64,000 nucleotides of DNA from DASSUW01 sp963803335. GTDB lineage: Bacteria > Actinomycetota > Thermoleophilia > Solirubrobacterales > Solirubrobacteraceae. The notes under the pieces are model-generated. The model ran no database searches and was not told the DNA's origin. It saw only the letters and a list, made by a program, of their open reading frames with translations. This document shows, piece by piece, positions 52,101 through 60,381 of the stretch. How positions within the stretch are numbered: the stretch's first letter is position 1; each line of letters begins with the position of its first letter. The DNA lies in the NCBI GenBank assembly GCA_963803335.1, contig CAWDME010000009.1, positions 1 through 64,000 on the forward strand, given 5' to 3'. A program made the translations under genes and the position numbers.

Positions 52101-52651
52101 ACGCCGAGCGGTTCGCGACGATCCCCGGCTGGCGCTGCGTGCTCGCGTGGCTGCTCGCCGAGACCGGCCGGCGCGACGAGGCGCGCGAGATCCTCGACGC
52201 GTTCGCCGCCGACGGCTTCCGCGGCCTACCGCTCGACGGCATCTGGCTCGGCGCCGTCGCTTACCTCGCGGAGACCGCCTCCGAGCTCGAGGATCCCACG
52301 CACGCCGCCGCGCTGCGCGACCTGCTCGAGCCGTACGCCGACCGCAACGTGGCGATCGGCTGGGCGTCGACGTGCGCCGGCTCGGCGTCACGCCACCTCG
52401 GGCTGCTCGCCGACCTGCTCGGTGCGCGCGACGAGGCGGTCGCTCGGCTCGAGGCCGCGCTGGCCATGAACGAGCACATGCGCGCGCGCCCGTGGGTCGT
52501 GCACACGCAGATCGACCTCGCGCGTGTGCTGGCACAGGCGCCCGCCGACCGCGAGCGCGGCGCCGAGCTGCTGGAAGCCGCGCTCGCCGAGGCGCAGCAG
52601 CTCGGCATGCCGCGGCTCGTCGAGCGCGTCCGCACGCGCGCCGCGGTCTAG
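49163..52651 (+). CDS. AfsR/SARP-like regulator with BTAD and AAA ATPase domains
   Basis: A 1,162-aa cytoplasmic regulator from GTG 49163. Residues 1-95 are an OmpR-like winged helix (GRLAVAYLALNAGRPVTRER, QALNVVLSKLRRALG) and 100-250 a BTAD domain (YRESGHLLLMRVREAQGNVV). After a Pro-rich linker comes an AAA/STAND ATPase with Walker A LEGEPGIGKTRLAV, Walker B VVLVLDDLHWADKPT and sensor IVASFRDTERPDAL. The C-terminal half is TPR-like. Such proteins switch on secondary-metabolism or other gene sets; the target is unknown. Alone in its transcript. Confidence 0.9.
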   Translation: MTIELCGQLSVSVDGRRREGDLPGRQGRLAVAYLALNAGRPVTRERLIAALWGDDAPAGHSQALNVVLSKLRRALGAGVIENAGERAVQLTTSARVDLDAVQPALDRAFAARDAGDWPAVAEAADQVAAAADAGLLPGYEASWLEDPRRRLDEHGLQARELRGDAGLALGGADLAHAERAATELVEGAPYRESGHLLLMRVREAQGNVVEALRVHERLRTLLRDELGVAPGPQVQAEFERLLKAEQAQQAAPPPPARPAAPAPPPPPVRDDGGQFFATRSGARFVGRRAELERLQLFFERAAEGRRQLVLLEGEPGIGKTRLAVQFMQACEAEGAIALYGRCDSESHVPYQPFVEALRRYVARTSADRLAPWSAELSRVVPELVAEGEAPAPEPTERYRLFDAAAEVLTDMARAQPVVLVLDDLHWADKPTLLMLRQLVRAAEESPITIVASFRDTERPDALTDLLVQLRREGYFETIELRGLDEADTSELIGEFGADPVPDHVHRALWEGTKGNPFFLEEMVRHLGSGTAGGNGAPWPVELPEGVREVIDRRLATLSDEARDVLTTAAVVGREFRIELLEEVASYDEDKLDDVVDESVDAQVVAEVPGVYGRFSFTHSLIRQTLYDGLTGTRRGRLHLRVAEALERLDGDAADLAHHFALAPPARGAEKAVEYAERAAQHASAQLAYEEAARLYEVALHALEQSGADGEQRCRLLLACGDAHVKAGDSIAARGRFRDAADAARALGSAKLLSQAALGYGSAGQMAGGVVDETVVRLIEEALSAVGESDPAVRARLLARLAMELSFSEQRERRAELSSEAVEIAKRVGDTRGLGMALVARHWSLWGPQNVQDRLAASNDLLGLAERSGDERLAMQGHRWRMMDLLELGEMDAVDIEIDAYMQIAARRKRLSDELYVHLYRAMRLMFAGDFDDAAAEGNAAVRVGDRIQDTNTGNATLLLSLMYRRERGRLERLEGPVRAYAERFATIPGWRCVLAWLLAETGRRDEAREILDAFAADGFRGLPLDGIWLGAVAYLAETASELEDPTHAAALRDLLEPYADRNVAIGWASTCAGSASRHLGLLADLLGARDEAVARLEAALAMNEHMRARPWVVHTQIDLARVLAQAPADRERGAELLEAALAEAQQLGMPRLVERVRTRAAV

Positions 52652-52711
52652 TCACGAACCCCCTCAAACGGGGGGCGGGCGCCGCATCCTGAGCGCGCTT
52701 GCGCTAAGTGT

Positions 52712-54874
52712 GTGCCCGTGCACGCTGGTTCCTCCGACCTCCGCGCGGCGGCGGCTGCTCTCCGCTCGCGCCTGCCCGAGCCGCTCCATGCGCTCGCGGA
52801 CATCGCCTACAACTACCGCTGGTCGTGGACGCCCGGCGGCCCTGAGCTGCTCTCTTCCGTCGATCCGCGGCGCTGGGAGCTGTGCCTCGGCAATCCCGTT
52901 CGGTTGATTGAAGAGGTGCATCCGGACCGCTGGCGGCGGCTGGCCGGCGACCAGGACTTCCTCGGCCGCCTGAAGGCGCTCGAACGCGCCATCTCCGCGC
53001 GGCTGGACGAGCCGCTGCTCACCGAGCCGGTGACCGAGGAGCGCCCGGCCGCGTTCTTCTGCGCCGAGTTCGCCGTCCACAAGTCGCTCCCCGTGTACTC
53101 GGGTGGTCTCGGCGTGCTGGCCGGCGACATCCTCAAGGAGGCCTCCGACATGGGCCTGCCGCTGGTGGCGGTCGGCCTGATGTACCGCCACGGCTACTTC
53201 CGCCAGCGCATCGACGCCTCGGGCTGGCAGCACGAGTACTGGGTCGAGACCGATCCCGACCGTGTGCCCGCCGCGCTCGTGACCGGAGACGACGGCCTGC
53301 CGGTGACGGTGACGGTGCCGATCGGCGAGCGCGAGATCGTCGCGCAGCTCTGGCGCGTCAACGTCGGCCGCGTGCCGCTGCTGCTGCTCGACGCCGACCG
53401 GCCGGAGAACGAGCTCACCGACCGCTGGATCACGTCGCGCCTGTACGTCGGCGATCCCGGCATGCGGCTCGGCCAGTACGCCCTGCTCGGCATCGGGGGC
53501 GTGCGCGCGCTGCGCGCGCTCGGCGTCGACCCGGGGGTCGTGCATCTCAACGAGGGCCACGCCGCGCTGGCGACGCTCGAGCTCGCCCGCGGTGAGCTCG
53601 AGAGCAGCGCGGGCTCGCTCGACGACGCCTTCGAGGCCGTCCGCCGCCGCACCGTCTTCACCACGCACACGCCGGTCCCGGCCGGCAACGACACGTACCC
53701 GGCGGCGCAGATGGCCGAGATGCTGGCCGGCATCAGCGGCGAGCTCGGCGTCGACCCGTGGACGCTCGTCTGCCGCGGCCGCACGCACACCGACGAGGAC
53801 GCGGAGCCGTTCGGCGTCACCCAGTTCGCGCTGCGTGCGAGCCGGATCGCCAACGGGGTGAGCGCTCGCCACGGCGAGGTCGCGCGCGAGATGTGGCACG
53901 CCATGTGGCCGGACCGCGGCGTTGACGACGTCCCGATCACCCACGTCACCAACGGCGCGCACATCCCGACCTGGATCGGCGTCCCGATGCGCGAGCTGCT
54001 CGACCGCTACCTCGGCGAGGGCTGGACCGACCGGGCAATCGACCCGGCGACCTGGGAGCCGCTCGACTCGATCCCCGACGCCGAGCTGTGGGCCGCGCGC
54101 CGCGAGCAGCGCGCGCAGCTGCTGGAGGTGGTGCGGGAGCGCTCGGTGATGGACCGGCTCACCCGCGGCGACACGGCCGAGTACGTGCAGTCCGCCGTCG
54201 ACGCGCTCGACCCCGAGTATCTGACGATCGGCTTCGCGCGCCGCGTCGCGACCTATAAGCGGCTCGACCTGCTGCTGCGCGACGTCGATCGCGCGCTGGC
54301 GCTGCTCGGTGACGAGGAGCGGCCCGTGCAGCTGATCCTCGCCGGCAAGGCGCATCCGAAGGACGACGACGGCAAGCGGCTCGTGCAGCGGCTGTTCGAG
54401 ATGAAGGCGCACCTCGAGGTCGGCCGCCGCGTCGTCTACCTCGACGACTACGACCTCGCGCTCGGCGCCGCCATGGTGCGCGGCTGCGACGTGTGGGTCA
54501 ACGTCCCGCGGCCGCCGCTGGAGGCCAGCGGCACCAGCGGCATCAAGTCGGCGCAGAACGGCGGCCTGCAGCTGTCGGTGCTCGACGGGTGGTGGCCGGA
54601 GGCCTACGACGGCAGCAACGGCTGGGCGATCTCCGGCGAGGTCGACCATGACCACGGCGCCCAGGACTGGCGCCACGCGCATGAGCTCTACCGGCTCCTG
54701 CAGGAGGAGGTCGTGCCGACCTTCTACGAGCGGGACGGCACCGACCTCTCGCGGCGCTGGCTGGCGATGCTGCGCAACTCGCTGCGCACGATCGGCCCCG
54801 AGTTCGGCGCGCGGCGGATGCTGCGCGACTACGCCGAGCGGATCTACCCCGCGGACGTGGTGGCTCGCACATAG
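52712..54874 (+). CDS. glgP: alpha-glucan phosphorylase
   Basis: A 720-aa GT35-family enzyme (GTG 52712 or 52718). It releases glucose-1-phosphate from glycogen or maltodextrin. Landmarks are LADIAYNYRWSW, AFFCAEFAVHKSLPVYSGGL, LAGDILKEASDMGLPLV, VVHLNEGHAAL, TTHTPVPAGNDTY, VTNGAHIPTWIG, GFARRVATYKRLDLLL and the PLP-lysine region EASGTSGIKSAQNGGLQLSV. It belongs to the shorter bacterial type that lacks the allosteric N-terminus. With the GH15 enzyme at 38411 it covers intracellular and extracellular alpha-glucan use. Confidence 0.92.
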   Translation: MPVHAGSSDLRAAAAALRSRLPEPLHALADIAYNYRWSWTPGGPELLSSVDPRRWELCLGNPVRLIEEVHPDRWRRLAGDQDFLGRLKALERAISARLDEPLLTEPVTEERPAAFFCAEFAVHKSLPVYSGGLGVLAGDILKEASDMGLPLVAVGLMYRHGYFRQRIDASGWQHEYWVETDPDRVPAALVTGDDGLPVTVTVPIGEREIVAQLWRVNVGRVPLLLLDADRPENELTDRWITSRLYVGDPGMRLGQYALLGIGGVRALRALGVDPGVVHLNEGHAALATLELARGELESSAGSLDDAFEAVRRRTVFTTHTPVPAGNDTYPAAQMAEMLAGISGELGVDPWTLVCRGRTHTDEDAEPFGVTQFALRASRIANGVSARHGEVAREMWHAMWPDRGVDDVPITHVTNGAHIPTWIGVPMRELLDRYLGEGWTDRAIDPATWEPLDSIPDAELWAARREQRAQLLEVVRERSVMDRLTRGDTAEYVQSAVDALDPEYLTIGFARRVATYKRLDLLLRDVDRALALLGDEERPVQLILAGKAHPKDDDGKRLVQRLFEMKAHLEVGRRVVYLDDYDLALGAAMVRGCDVWVNVPRPPLEASGTSGIKSAQNGGLQLSVLDGWWPEAYDGSNGWAISGEVDHDHGAQDWRHAHELYRLLQEEVVPTFYERDGTDLSRRWLAMLRNSLRTIGPEFGARRMLRDYAERIYPADVVART

Positions 54875-54876
54875 CG

Positions 54877-55272
54877 ATGTACTGGCTCAAGGCGGTCGGC
54901 CACGCGCGCGGGCCGCTGAGCGAGCGCTGGCTGGACGAGCGCCCGGAACTCCTGCATCGCACCGGCTTTCCCCGCCGCCCGCGGATCGCCACGGGCGACC
55001 GGCTGGTGCTCTACGCGTCGGTATGGCGGCGCGTGTTCGCGGTCTGCGAGGTGGTCGGCGACCCCGAGCCGCGTGAGCATCCGCGCTGGCCGTGGACGGT
55101 GGCGATCGAGACGCTGCTGCTCGTGCCGGTGCTCGACGCCGCCCCGCCGGTCGAGGCGATCGGCGTCGCCGCGCGATCGATGAGCCAGCAGTCGCACATC
55201 CGGCTGCTGCCCGATCACTACGACCGGGCGGTGGCCGCGATCGCGTCCGTCGCCGCCCGGTCATACGATTGA
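54877..55272 (+). CDS. hypothetical protein, possibly PUA/EVE-like
   Basis: A 131-aa protein starting 2 bases after the phosphorylase stop. MYWLKAVGHARGPLSERW, RIATGDRLVLYASVWRRVFA, VCEVVGDPEPREHPRWPWTV and SQQSHIRLLPDHYDRAV suggest a beta-barrel like the EVE/PUA domains that bind modified bases, but the match is weak. Cotranscription with glgP is likely from spacing. Confidence 0.55.
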   Translation: MYWLKAVGHARGPLSERWLDERPELLHRTGFPRRPRIATGDRLVLYASVWRRVFAVCEVVGDPEPREHPRWPWTVAIETLLLVPVLDAAPPVEAIGVAARSMSQQSHIRLLPDHYDRAVAAIASVAARSYD

Positions 55273-55277
55273 CGGAC

Positions 55278-55763
55278 ATGTCCGACCACGCCCCTCCCGC
55301 TCCCGGCCCGGACCTGCAGACGGTCTCCGGCCGTTGGGTGAACCCGTTCGACCCGGACCCGGAGCAGCTCGACGCCGGCGACATCGCCCGCGCGCTGGCG
55401 AACCTGTGCCGCTTCGGCGGCCACAGCCGCGCCTTCTACTCGGTCGCCCAGCACTCAGTGATCGTGTCGCGGCTCGTCGAGGAGCGCGGCGGCGACGCCG
55501 AGGACGCCTTCGCCGCGCTGATGCACGACGCGACCGAGGCGTACCTCGGCGACATGCCGCACCCGCTCAAGCACCGCTCCGCGCTCGGCGCCGCGTTCCG
55601 GGAGGCCGAGGCGGACCTCGAACGAGCAATCCGCGCGCGCTTTCGCATCAAGCCCGACGTGCCCGAGATCAAGCGCGTCGACCGCGCGCTGCTCGCCACC
55701 GAGCGCCGCGTCTTCAGCGGCGAGAACTGGCACTGGCCCGAGCTCGACGCGCGCCGTAGATGA
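55278..55763 (+). CDS. HD-domain phosphohydrolase (YfbR-like)
   Basis: A 161-aa protein from ATG 55278. The metal-binding HD pattern is present: H in FYSVAQHSVIVSRLVEE, HD in AALMHDATEAYLGDMPHP and a later D in EIKRVDRALLATE. The start SGRWVNPFDPDPEQL is typical of this family of nucleotidases acting on deoxynucleoside monophosphates. It may be cotranscribed with the previous gene (5 bases apart). Confidence 0.85.
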   Translation: MSDHAPPAPGPDLQTVSGRWVNPFDPDPEQLDAGDIARALANLCRFGGHSRAFYSVAQHSVIVSRLVEERGGDAEDAFAALMHDATEAYLGDMPHPLKHRSALGAAFREAEADLERAIRARFRIKPDVPEIKRVDRALLATERRVFSGENWHWPELDARRR

Positions 55764-55872
55764 TCGTCTAAGTCCAGGGTTGAACTCCGGGGGTTTCCCC
55801 GATGTACACGCGGCCGCGCACGGCGCATCATTGAGCTCTCCCCACACCCTCCCTCCCCAGGAGTTCCCCCCC

Positions 55873-55974
55873 ATGTTCGCCATCCTCATCGTCGCCGCCG
55901 CCGGCATGCTCATCCCCTCGATCTCGCTGTCGGTCGCCGACCGGCGCCGCCCCAACGTAGCCCTCCCGCGCTGA
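55873..55974 (+). CDS. 33-aa membrane peptide
   Basis: ATG 55873 with CAGGAG about 10 bases upstream. The sequence FAILIVAAAGMLIPSISLSV is one membrane helix followed by a basic tail (ADRRRPNVALPR). It resembles short single-span actinobacterial peptides. Translation is inferred from the ribosome site only. Confidence 0.4.
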   Translation: MFAILIVAAAGMLIPSISLSVADRRRPNVALPR

Positions 55975-56019
55975 CCGCTCCCCCGCTTGCCGGTCGGTAA
56001 GGTCGGCAGCGGGAGCGAG

Positions 56020-56697
56020 ATGCACGGGCCGCAAAACGACTCGCACGAGGCGAAGCTGGACGAGCTCGGCCGGGCCTACGCCGCCGCGCTGCTCGCCGGC
56101 GACGAAGTGGCGGCCGAGCTCGTGATCCGCGAGTCCATGGACGCGAAGCTCACGCCTGCCGAGATCGACGAGGAGATCATCGCCCCCGCGCTGTGGCTGA
56201 TCGGCGAGCTGTGGGAGCGCGGCGACATCTCGGTCGCCGACGAGCACCTCGCCACCGAGATCTCGATCCGCGTGCTCGCGCTCCAGCGCGAGGCCCAGCG
56301 ACTGGCGCGGGGGCGGATGCAGCACCTCGTGATGCTGGCGTCGCCGGCGGGCGAGCACCACGTGGTCGCGCTGCGCATGGTCGCCAATCTGCTGCGCGAC
56401 GCGGGCTATGAGGCGGTGATGCTCGGCGCCGACGTTCCGCCCGCCGCGCTCGCGCGCTCCGCGAGCCGCTACCGGCCGGACGCGATCTGCCTCACGGGCA
56501 CGATGCCGGGCGCCGGCGACCAGATGCTCGTGGCGATCCACGAGGTCCAGGACGTGTGGCCGCGGGCGCGGTTCGTCGTCGGCGGCCGCGGGCTCACTTC
56601 ACGCCTGCGGGCGCAGCGCGGGATCGGCGTCTGCGAGCGCGTGTCCGAAGCAGTCGGCGCCGTCGACGCGCTGATCAGGCATGCGGACCTGAACTAG
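56020..56697 (+). CDS. stand-alone cobalamin (B12)-binding regulator-like protein
   Basis: A 225-aa protein from ATG 56020 (MHGPQNDSHEAKLDELGRAY) after GGGAG. The first 90 residues form the four-helix cap (B12-binding_2; APALWLIGELWERGDISVAD, EHLATEISIRVLAL). The Rossmann domain follows with LASPAGEHHVVALRMVANLL, where E-H-H replaces the usual D-x-H of the cobalt-binding loop, and YEAVMLGADVPP, ICLTGTMPG, FVVGGRG. Like the sensor half of CarH/LitR without the MerR domain. It may sense light or B12 (inference). It converges on the cupin gene with a 23-base overlap. Confidence 0.85.
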   Translation: MHGPQNDSHEAKLDELGRAYAAALLAGDEVAAELVIRESMDAKLTPAEIDEEIIAPALWLIGELWERGDISVADEHLATEISIRVLALQREAQRLARGRMQHLVMLASPAGEHHVVALRMVANLLRDAGYEAVMLGADVPPAALARSASRYRPDAICLTGTMPGAGDQMLVAIHEVQDVWPRARFVVGGRGLTSRLRAQRGIGVCERVSEAVGAVDALIRHADLN

Positions 56698-57328
56698 CGG
56701 CCAGATACCGCGTGCCGTCCACGCGGTGCGCAACCCCTGCCGCCACCTGCACCCACGCGCCGACCGGCAGCCGGTGTCCGTCGAGCGCGAACGCGCCGCC
56801 GAGCACGTAGTACGACCGCAGGCGCGCATCCTCGACGTCGTCGGCCCCGGCCGCCTCGACGATCGCGATCGCATCGACATCGACACGGTCGACGACCGCC
56901 GCCTCGCCGATCGGACGGCCACCGTCGGGCGGCGGGTCCTCCTGGTCGTAGGTCACCTTGCGGCCGTCCCGCAGCCCGCGCATGTAGTCGGCGAAGCCGG
57001 TGCCGGGGGCGTGGAAGTTCAGGTACCGCATTTCCTGCGTCTCGCTCGCGTTGCGGAAGCCGTGGACGACCAGCGGCGGCACGACCGCGAAGCAGCCGGC
57101 GGGCACCGCAACGCGTTCGTCCTGCAGTCCGAGCCGCACGCTGAGCGTGCCTTCGAGCACGTAGAAGATGTCCGTGTGGCGGCGGTGGATGTGCAGGTCC
57201 GCCCCGGCGCGGCCCGGACCGAAGCGCGACCATGTGACGTGCGCCGAGTCGTCGTCGGAGAGGATCTCGACCCGCCGCTCGGCCGAGTCGCCGATCACCT
57301 CTCCCCGGCCCGGCAGGATCACCTTCAT
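56675..57328 (-). CDS. two-domain cupin protein
   Basis: A 217-aa protein from ATG 57328, overlapping the racemase-family stop by ATGA. The N-terminal cupin has the metal motif DLHIHRRHTDIFYVLEGTLS and VPAGCFAVVPPLVVHGFRN. The second barrel is degenerate (SYYVLGGAFALDGHRLPVGA, WVQVAAGVAHRVDG). Such cupins are isomerases, dioxygenases or sugar binders. Coupling to the proline-racemase-like gene suggests a role in the same amino- or hydroxy-acid pathway (inference). Confidence 0.8.
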   Translation of the reverse strand: MKVILPGRGEVIGDSAERRVEILSDDDSAHVTWSRFGPGRAGADLHIHRRHTDIFYVLEGTLSVRLGLQDERVAVPAGCFAVVPPLVVHGFRNASETQEMRYLNFHAPGTGFADYMRGLRDGRKVTYDQEDPPPDGGRPIGEAAVVDRVDVDAIAIVEAAGADDVEDARLRSYYVLGGAFALDGHRLPVGAWVQVAAGVAHRVDGTRYLAASSGPHA

Positions 57329-58296
57329 CGCAGCACGAACCCCGTCCCGAGCGTGTCGCGCGGATCGAGCACGAAGCGATGCTCGCCGGTCCGGAACGCC
57401 GTGCCCTCGACCTCGGTGAGCAGCCCGTCCGCGACTTCGCCGATCGCGCGGGCGTGGAACATGGTGCCGACGATCGAGTCGTTGCGCCATGTCTGCCCGT
57501 CGCTCAGCACGCCGTCGGCGGCGAGCAGCGCCGTGCGGGCGGACGTTGCCGAACCGGTCGGGGAGCGGTCGACCTCCCCGTCCGCGAAGATCGTCACGTT
57601 GCGCTGGTGCAGAGGCGCGAGTTCCTCGTGGAAGACCGCGCCGTAGATGCCGGAGAGCCGCTCGTCGTCGGGATGGCGAGCTACGTCCGTGCCGTCGAGC
57701 TCGGCCTTGACCGCGCGGCCCGCGGCGATCAGCTTGGGCAGGTCCTCGGGAGTCACGTGAAGGCCGAAGCGCTCGGCCGCCACGAACGCGTAGATCGCGC
57801 CACCGTAGGCGACGTCGACCCGCACGCCGGCTGCCTCGACGCCACGCGCCACGACGTACGCCGGCACGTTGCGGAAGGCGACACTCTCGACCGCGCCGCC
57901 GCGACGGCGCACGCGAGCGACGACGCGGCCCGACGGGACGTCGATCGTCACGTCGACCTCACCATCGGCGGGCGCGTCCACGCGCCCTGACTCGACGGCC
58001 CAGGCGCCGAGCGCGATCGTCCCGTGCCCGCACGCCGTCGAGTAGCCGTCCTTGTGCCAGAAGAGGACGCCGAGGTCGGCCCCGTTGTCGTCGGACGGGA
58101 CGAGGAAGCAGCCGTACATGTCCGCATGCCCGCGCGGCTCGTGACACAGCAGCCGCCGCACCTGTTCGACCTCCTCCGAGACCGCCGCCCGCTCGCGCCG
58201 CTCGCGCACGGTGGCGCCGGCGATCTCGACCGCGCCCGCCTCGACGATCCGGAACGGCTCGCCCGCCGTGTGATAGTCGGTAGTCCGGATCTCCAT
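57325..58296 (-). CDS. proline racemase family; trans-3-hydroxy-L-proline dehydratase-like
   Basis: A 323-aa enzyme. The fold is recognised by TTDYHTAGEPFRIVEAG, EPRGHADMYGCFLVPSDD and HKDGYSTACGHGTIALG with catalytic C89. The second active-site residue is T247 (DRSPTGSAT) where epimerases and racemases have Cys. Cys/Thr pairs are characteristic of trans-3-hydroxy-L-proline dehydratases. It likely dehydrates hydroxyproline to pyrroline carboxylate. Its ATG shares CATG with the divergent GNAT gene, and its stop overlaps the cupin start. Confidence 0.88.
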   Translation of the reverse strand: MEIRTTDYHTAGEPFRIVEAGAVEIAGATVRERRERAAVSEEVEQVRRLLCHEPRGHADMYGCFLVPSDDNGADLGVLFWHKDGYSTACGHGTIALGAWAVESGRVDAPADGEVDVTIDVPSGRVVARVRRRGGAVESVAFRNVPAYVVARGVEAAGVRVDVAYGGAIYAFVAAERFGLHVTPEDLPKLIAAGRAVKAELDGTDVARHPDDERLSGIYGAVFHEELAPLHQRNVTIFADGEVDRSPTGSATSARTALLAADGVLSDGQTWRNDSIVGTMFHARAIGEVADGLLTEVEGTAFRTGEHRFVLDPRDTLGTGFVLR

Positions 58297-58774
58297 GGCG
58301 CGCAGTCTCCCGCACCCGCTCTCGGCCGGCTTTGTCGTGCGCCGCGCCGTGCTCTCCGACGTGCCCGCGATCGTCGACCTGATCGCCGCCGATCAGATCG
58401 GCGCCACGCGCGACGGTGGCGACCTCGAGCCCTACGAGCGCGCGTTCGCAACGATCGACGCCGACCCGGCGCAGCTGCTGGTCGCCGTGACCGACGACGG
58501 CGGCGCGGTTGTCGGCACGCTGCAGCTCACGTTCATCCCCGGCCTCGCCCGCCGCGGCGGCCTGCGCGCGCAGATCGAGGCCGTGCGCGTGCGCGAGGAC
58601 CTGCGCGGCTGCGGGCTCGGGCGCGCGCTGTTCGCGTGGGCGATCGACGAGGCGCGCGCCCGCGGCTGCGCGCTCGTCCAGCTCACCAGCGACAAGCGGC
58701 GGGCGGACGCCCTGCGGTTCTACGACGACCTGGGCTTCGCCGCGACACACGAAGGCTTGAAGCTGCGCCTATGA
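58295..58774 (+). CDS. GNAT acetyltransferase
   Basis: A 159-aa protein. The earliest ATG 58295 shares CATG with the divergent gene, leaving no leader; GTG 58335 (VRRAVLSDVPAIVDLIAA) is an alternative. The acetyl-CoA loop is VREDLRGCGLGRALFAWAI, with LVQLTSDKRRADALRFYDD and LGF following. Substrate unknown. Its stop overlaps the next GNAT start (ATGA). Confidence 0.85.
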   Translation: MARSLPHPLSAGFVVRRAVLSDVPAIVDLIAADQIGATRDGGDLEPYERAFATIDADPAQLLVAVTDDGGAVVGTLQLTFIPGLARRGGLRAQIEAVRVREDLRGCGLGRALFAWAIDEARARGCALVQLTSDKRRADALRFYDDLGFAATHEGLKLRL

Positions 58775-59262
58775 GCATCCGCCCGTGCCGCAACGACGAG
58801 CGCCCGGCGATCCTCGCGATCGTCAACGCGGCCGCGCAGGCCTACCGCGACGTCATCCCGCCCGACCGCTGGCACGACCCCTACATGGCGGCCGCCGAGC
58901 TCGAAGCCGAGATCGCCGCCGGCGTCGCGTTCTGGGGGCACGAGGATGACGGCGCGCTGGTCGGCGTGATGGGGATCCAGCCGGTCCGCGATGTCACGCT
59001 GATCCGCCACGCCTACGTCGACCCCGCCCGCCAGCGCGGCGGCATCGGCGGCGCCCTGCTCGATCACCTGCTCGGCCTCAGCGAAGCGCCGATGCTCGTG
59101 GGCACATGGGCCGACGCCGAGTGGGCGATCCGCTTCTACCAGCGCCACGGCTTCAAGCTCGTCTCGCCGGCGCGCAAGCGCGAGCTCCTGAAGACGTACT
59201 GGACGATTCCGGATCGCCAGATCGAGACGTCCGTGGTGCTCGCGCAGGCGCAGCGCGGGTAA
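58771..59262 (+). CDS. GNAT acetyltransferase
   Basis: A 163-aa protein with IRPCRNDERPAILAIVNAAA at the start, AYVDPARQRGGIGGALLDHL as the acetyl-CoA loop and WAIRFYQRHGFKLVSP at the end. It is unlike the preceding GNAT in sequence. Coupled to it by ATGA, so both are made together. Substrate unknown. Confidence 0.88.
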   Translation: MSIRPCRNDERPAILAIVNAAAQAYRDVIPPDRWHDPYMAAAELEAEIAAGVAFWGHEDDGALVGVMGIQPVRDVTLIRHAYVDPARQRGGIGGALLDHLLGLSEAPMLVGTWADAEWAIRFYQRHGFKLVSPARKRELLKTYWTIPDRQIETSVVLAQAQRG

Positions 59263-59279
59263 GAACCACCGCGACGCCG

Positions 59280-60353
59280 ATGATCGCTTCGCTTCGCACG
59301 CGGCTGCGCGACCCGTTGACCTGGACGGGCGCCTCGCAGCTCCTCAAGACGGTCATGGCCGCGGTTGTCGCGTGGGCCCTCGCCGTCCACGTGTTCGGGA
59401 TCGGCCAGCCGTTCCTGGCGCCGTGGGCGGCGCTCCTGACCGTGCACGCGACGGTACTCGGCACGCTGCGGCGCGGGATCGGGCAGGTCGGCGCGAGCGT
59501 GATCGGCGTGCTGATCGCCTTCGGCGCGGGGCAGGCATTTGGGGCCGGAGCCCTGGCGCTCGGCGTGGTCGTGCTTGTCGGGCTGGCTGTCGGCGCGCTC
59601 CCGCGCCTGCGGATCGATGCGACGACCGCAGCCGCAACCGCACTCGTCGTGCTCACGACCGGCTACAGCGACGACGGCGGCATGCTCGCCGCCCGGCTGC
59701 TCGACACGGGCATCGGCATCGCCGTCGGCCTGCTCGTGAACCTCGTCGTCTGGCCGCCGCTGCGCGACCGCGCCGCCGCGTCCGCGATCGACCAGATCGA
59801 CGACCGCATCGGCGAGCTGCTGTGCGACATCGTCGCCGCGCTGCGGCGTGACCGCGAGCTGGCGGTCCACGACTGGGTCGCCCGCACCGGCGAGCTCGAC
59901 GACGACATCGCCGAGGCGTGGCGCGTACTCGGCCAGGCGCGCGAGAGCGGCCGGCTCAACCCGCGCCCCACGAAGCGGCCACGCATGCGCGCCGCCGAGG
60001 ACTTCGCCGGGGTCCTGCAGCGGCTCGAGCAGGCGGTGGCCGAGTTGCGCAGCATGGCGCGCACGGTCGGGCTCGCGCCGCGTGACTGGGATCCCGGCTT
60101 CCGGACGCCGTGGCTCGACCTGCTCGAGTGCGCCGGCGCGGCGGTGAGCAACGCCGACGCGGGCGCGCTCACCGCCGTGCACAACGACCTCGACGCGCTC
60201 GCGCGCGACCTCGACCTGCGGGCGCTGCCCGACGGCTTCTGGCCGATCTGCGGGGGCCTGATCGTCAACCTCCGCAACATCGTCGAGGCGCTCGGCGCGG
60301 TCGCCGAGGCGCAGCCGGTCGAGGTGGCGTCGCCGACGGCGCTGCCGGCCTGA
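59280..60353 (+). CDS. FUSC/aromatic-acid-exporter-like membrane protein
   Basis: A 357-aa protein from ATG 59280. Five or six membrane segments lie in the first 170 residues (VMAAVVAWALAVHVFGIGQP, GVLIAFGAGQAFGAGALALG, IGIAVGLLVNLVVWPPLRDR). A cytoplasmic helical domain follows (IDDRIGELLCDIVAALRR, FAGVLQRLEQAVAELRSM), the layout of ArAE/FUSC proteins. It probably exports an aromatic acid or similar weak acid. It follows the GNAT pair by 17 bases. Confidence 0.82.
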   Translation: MIASLRTRLRDPLTWTGASQLLKTVMAAVVAWALAVHVFGIGQPFLAPWAALLTVHATVLGTLRRGIGQVGASVIGVLIAFGAGQAFGAGALALGVVVLVGLAVGALPRLRIDATTAAATALVVLTTGYSDDGGMLAARLLDTGIGIAVGLLVNLVVWPPLRDRAAASAIDQIDDRIGELLCDIVAALRRDRELAVHDWVARTGELDDDIAEAWRVLGQARESGRLNPRPTKRPRMRAAEDFAGVLQRLEQAVAELRSMARTVGLAPRDWDPGFRTPWLDLLECAGAAVSNADAGALTAVHNDLDALARDLDLRALPDGFWPICGGLIVNLRNIVEALGAVAEAQPVEVASPTALPA

Positions 60354-60381
60354 GGCGCGGCGAACGCCAGTCGCCCCCTCG

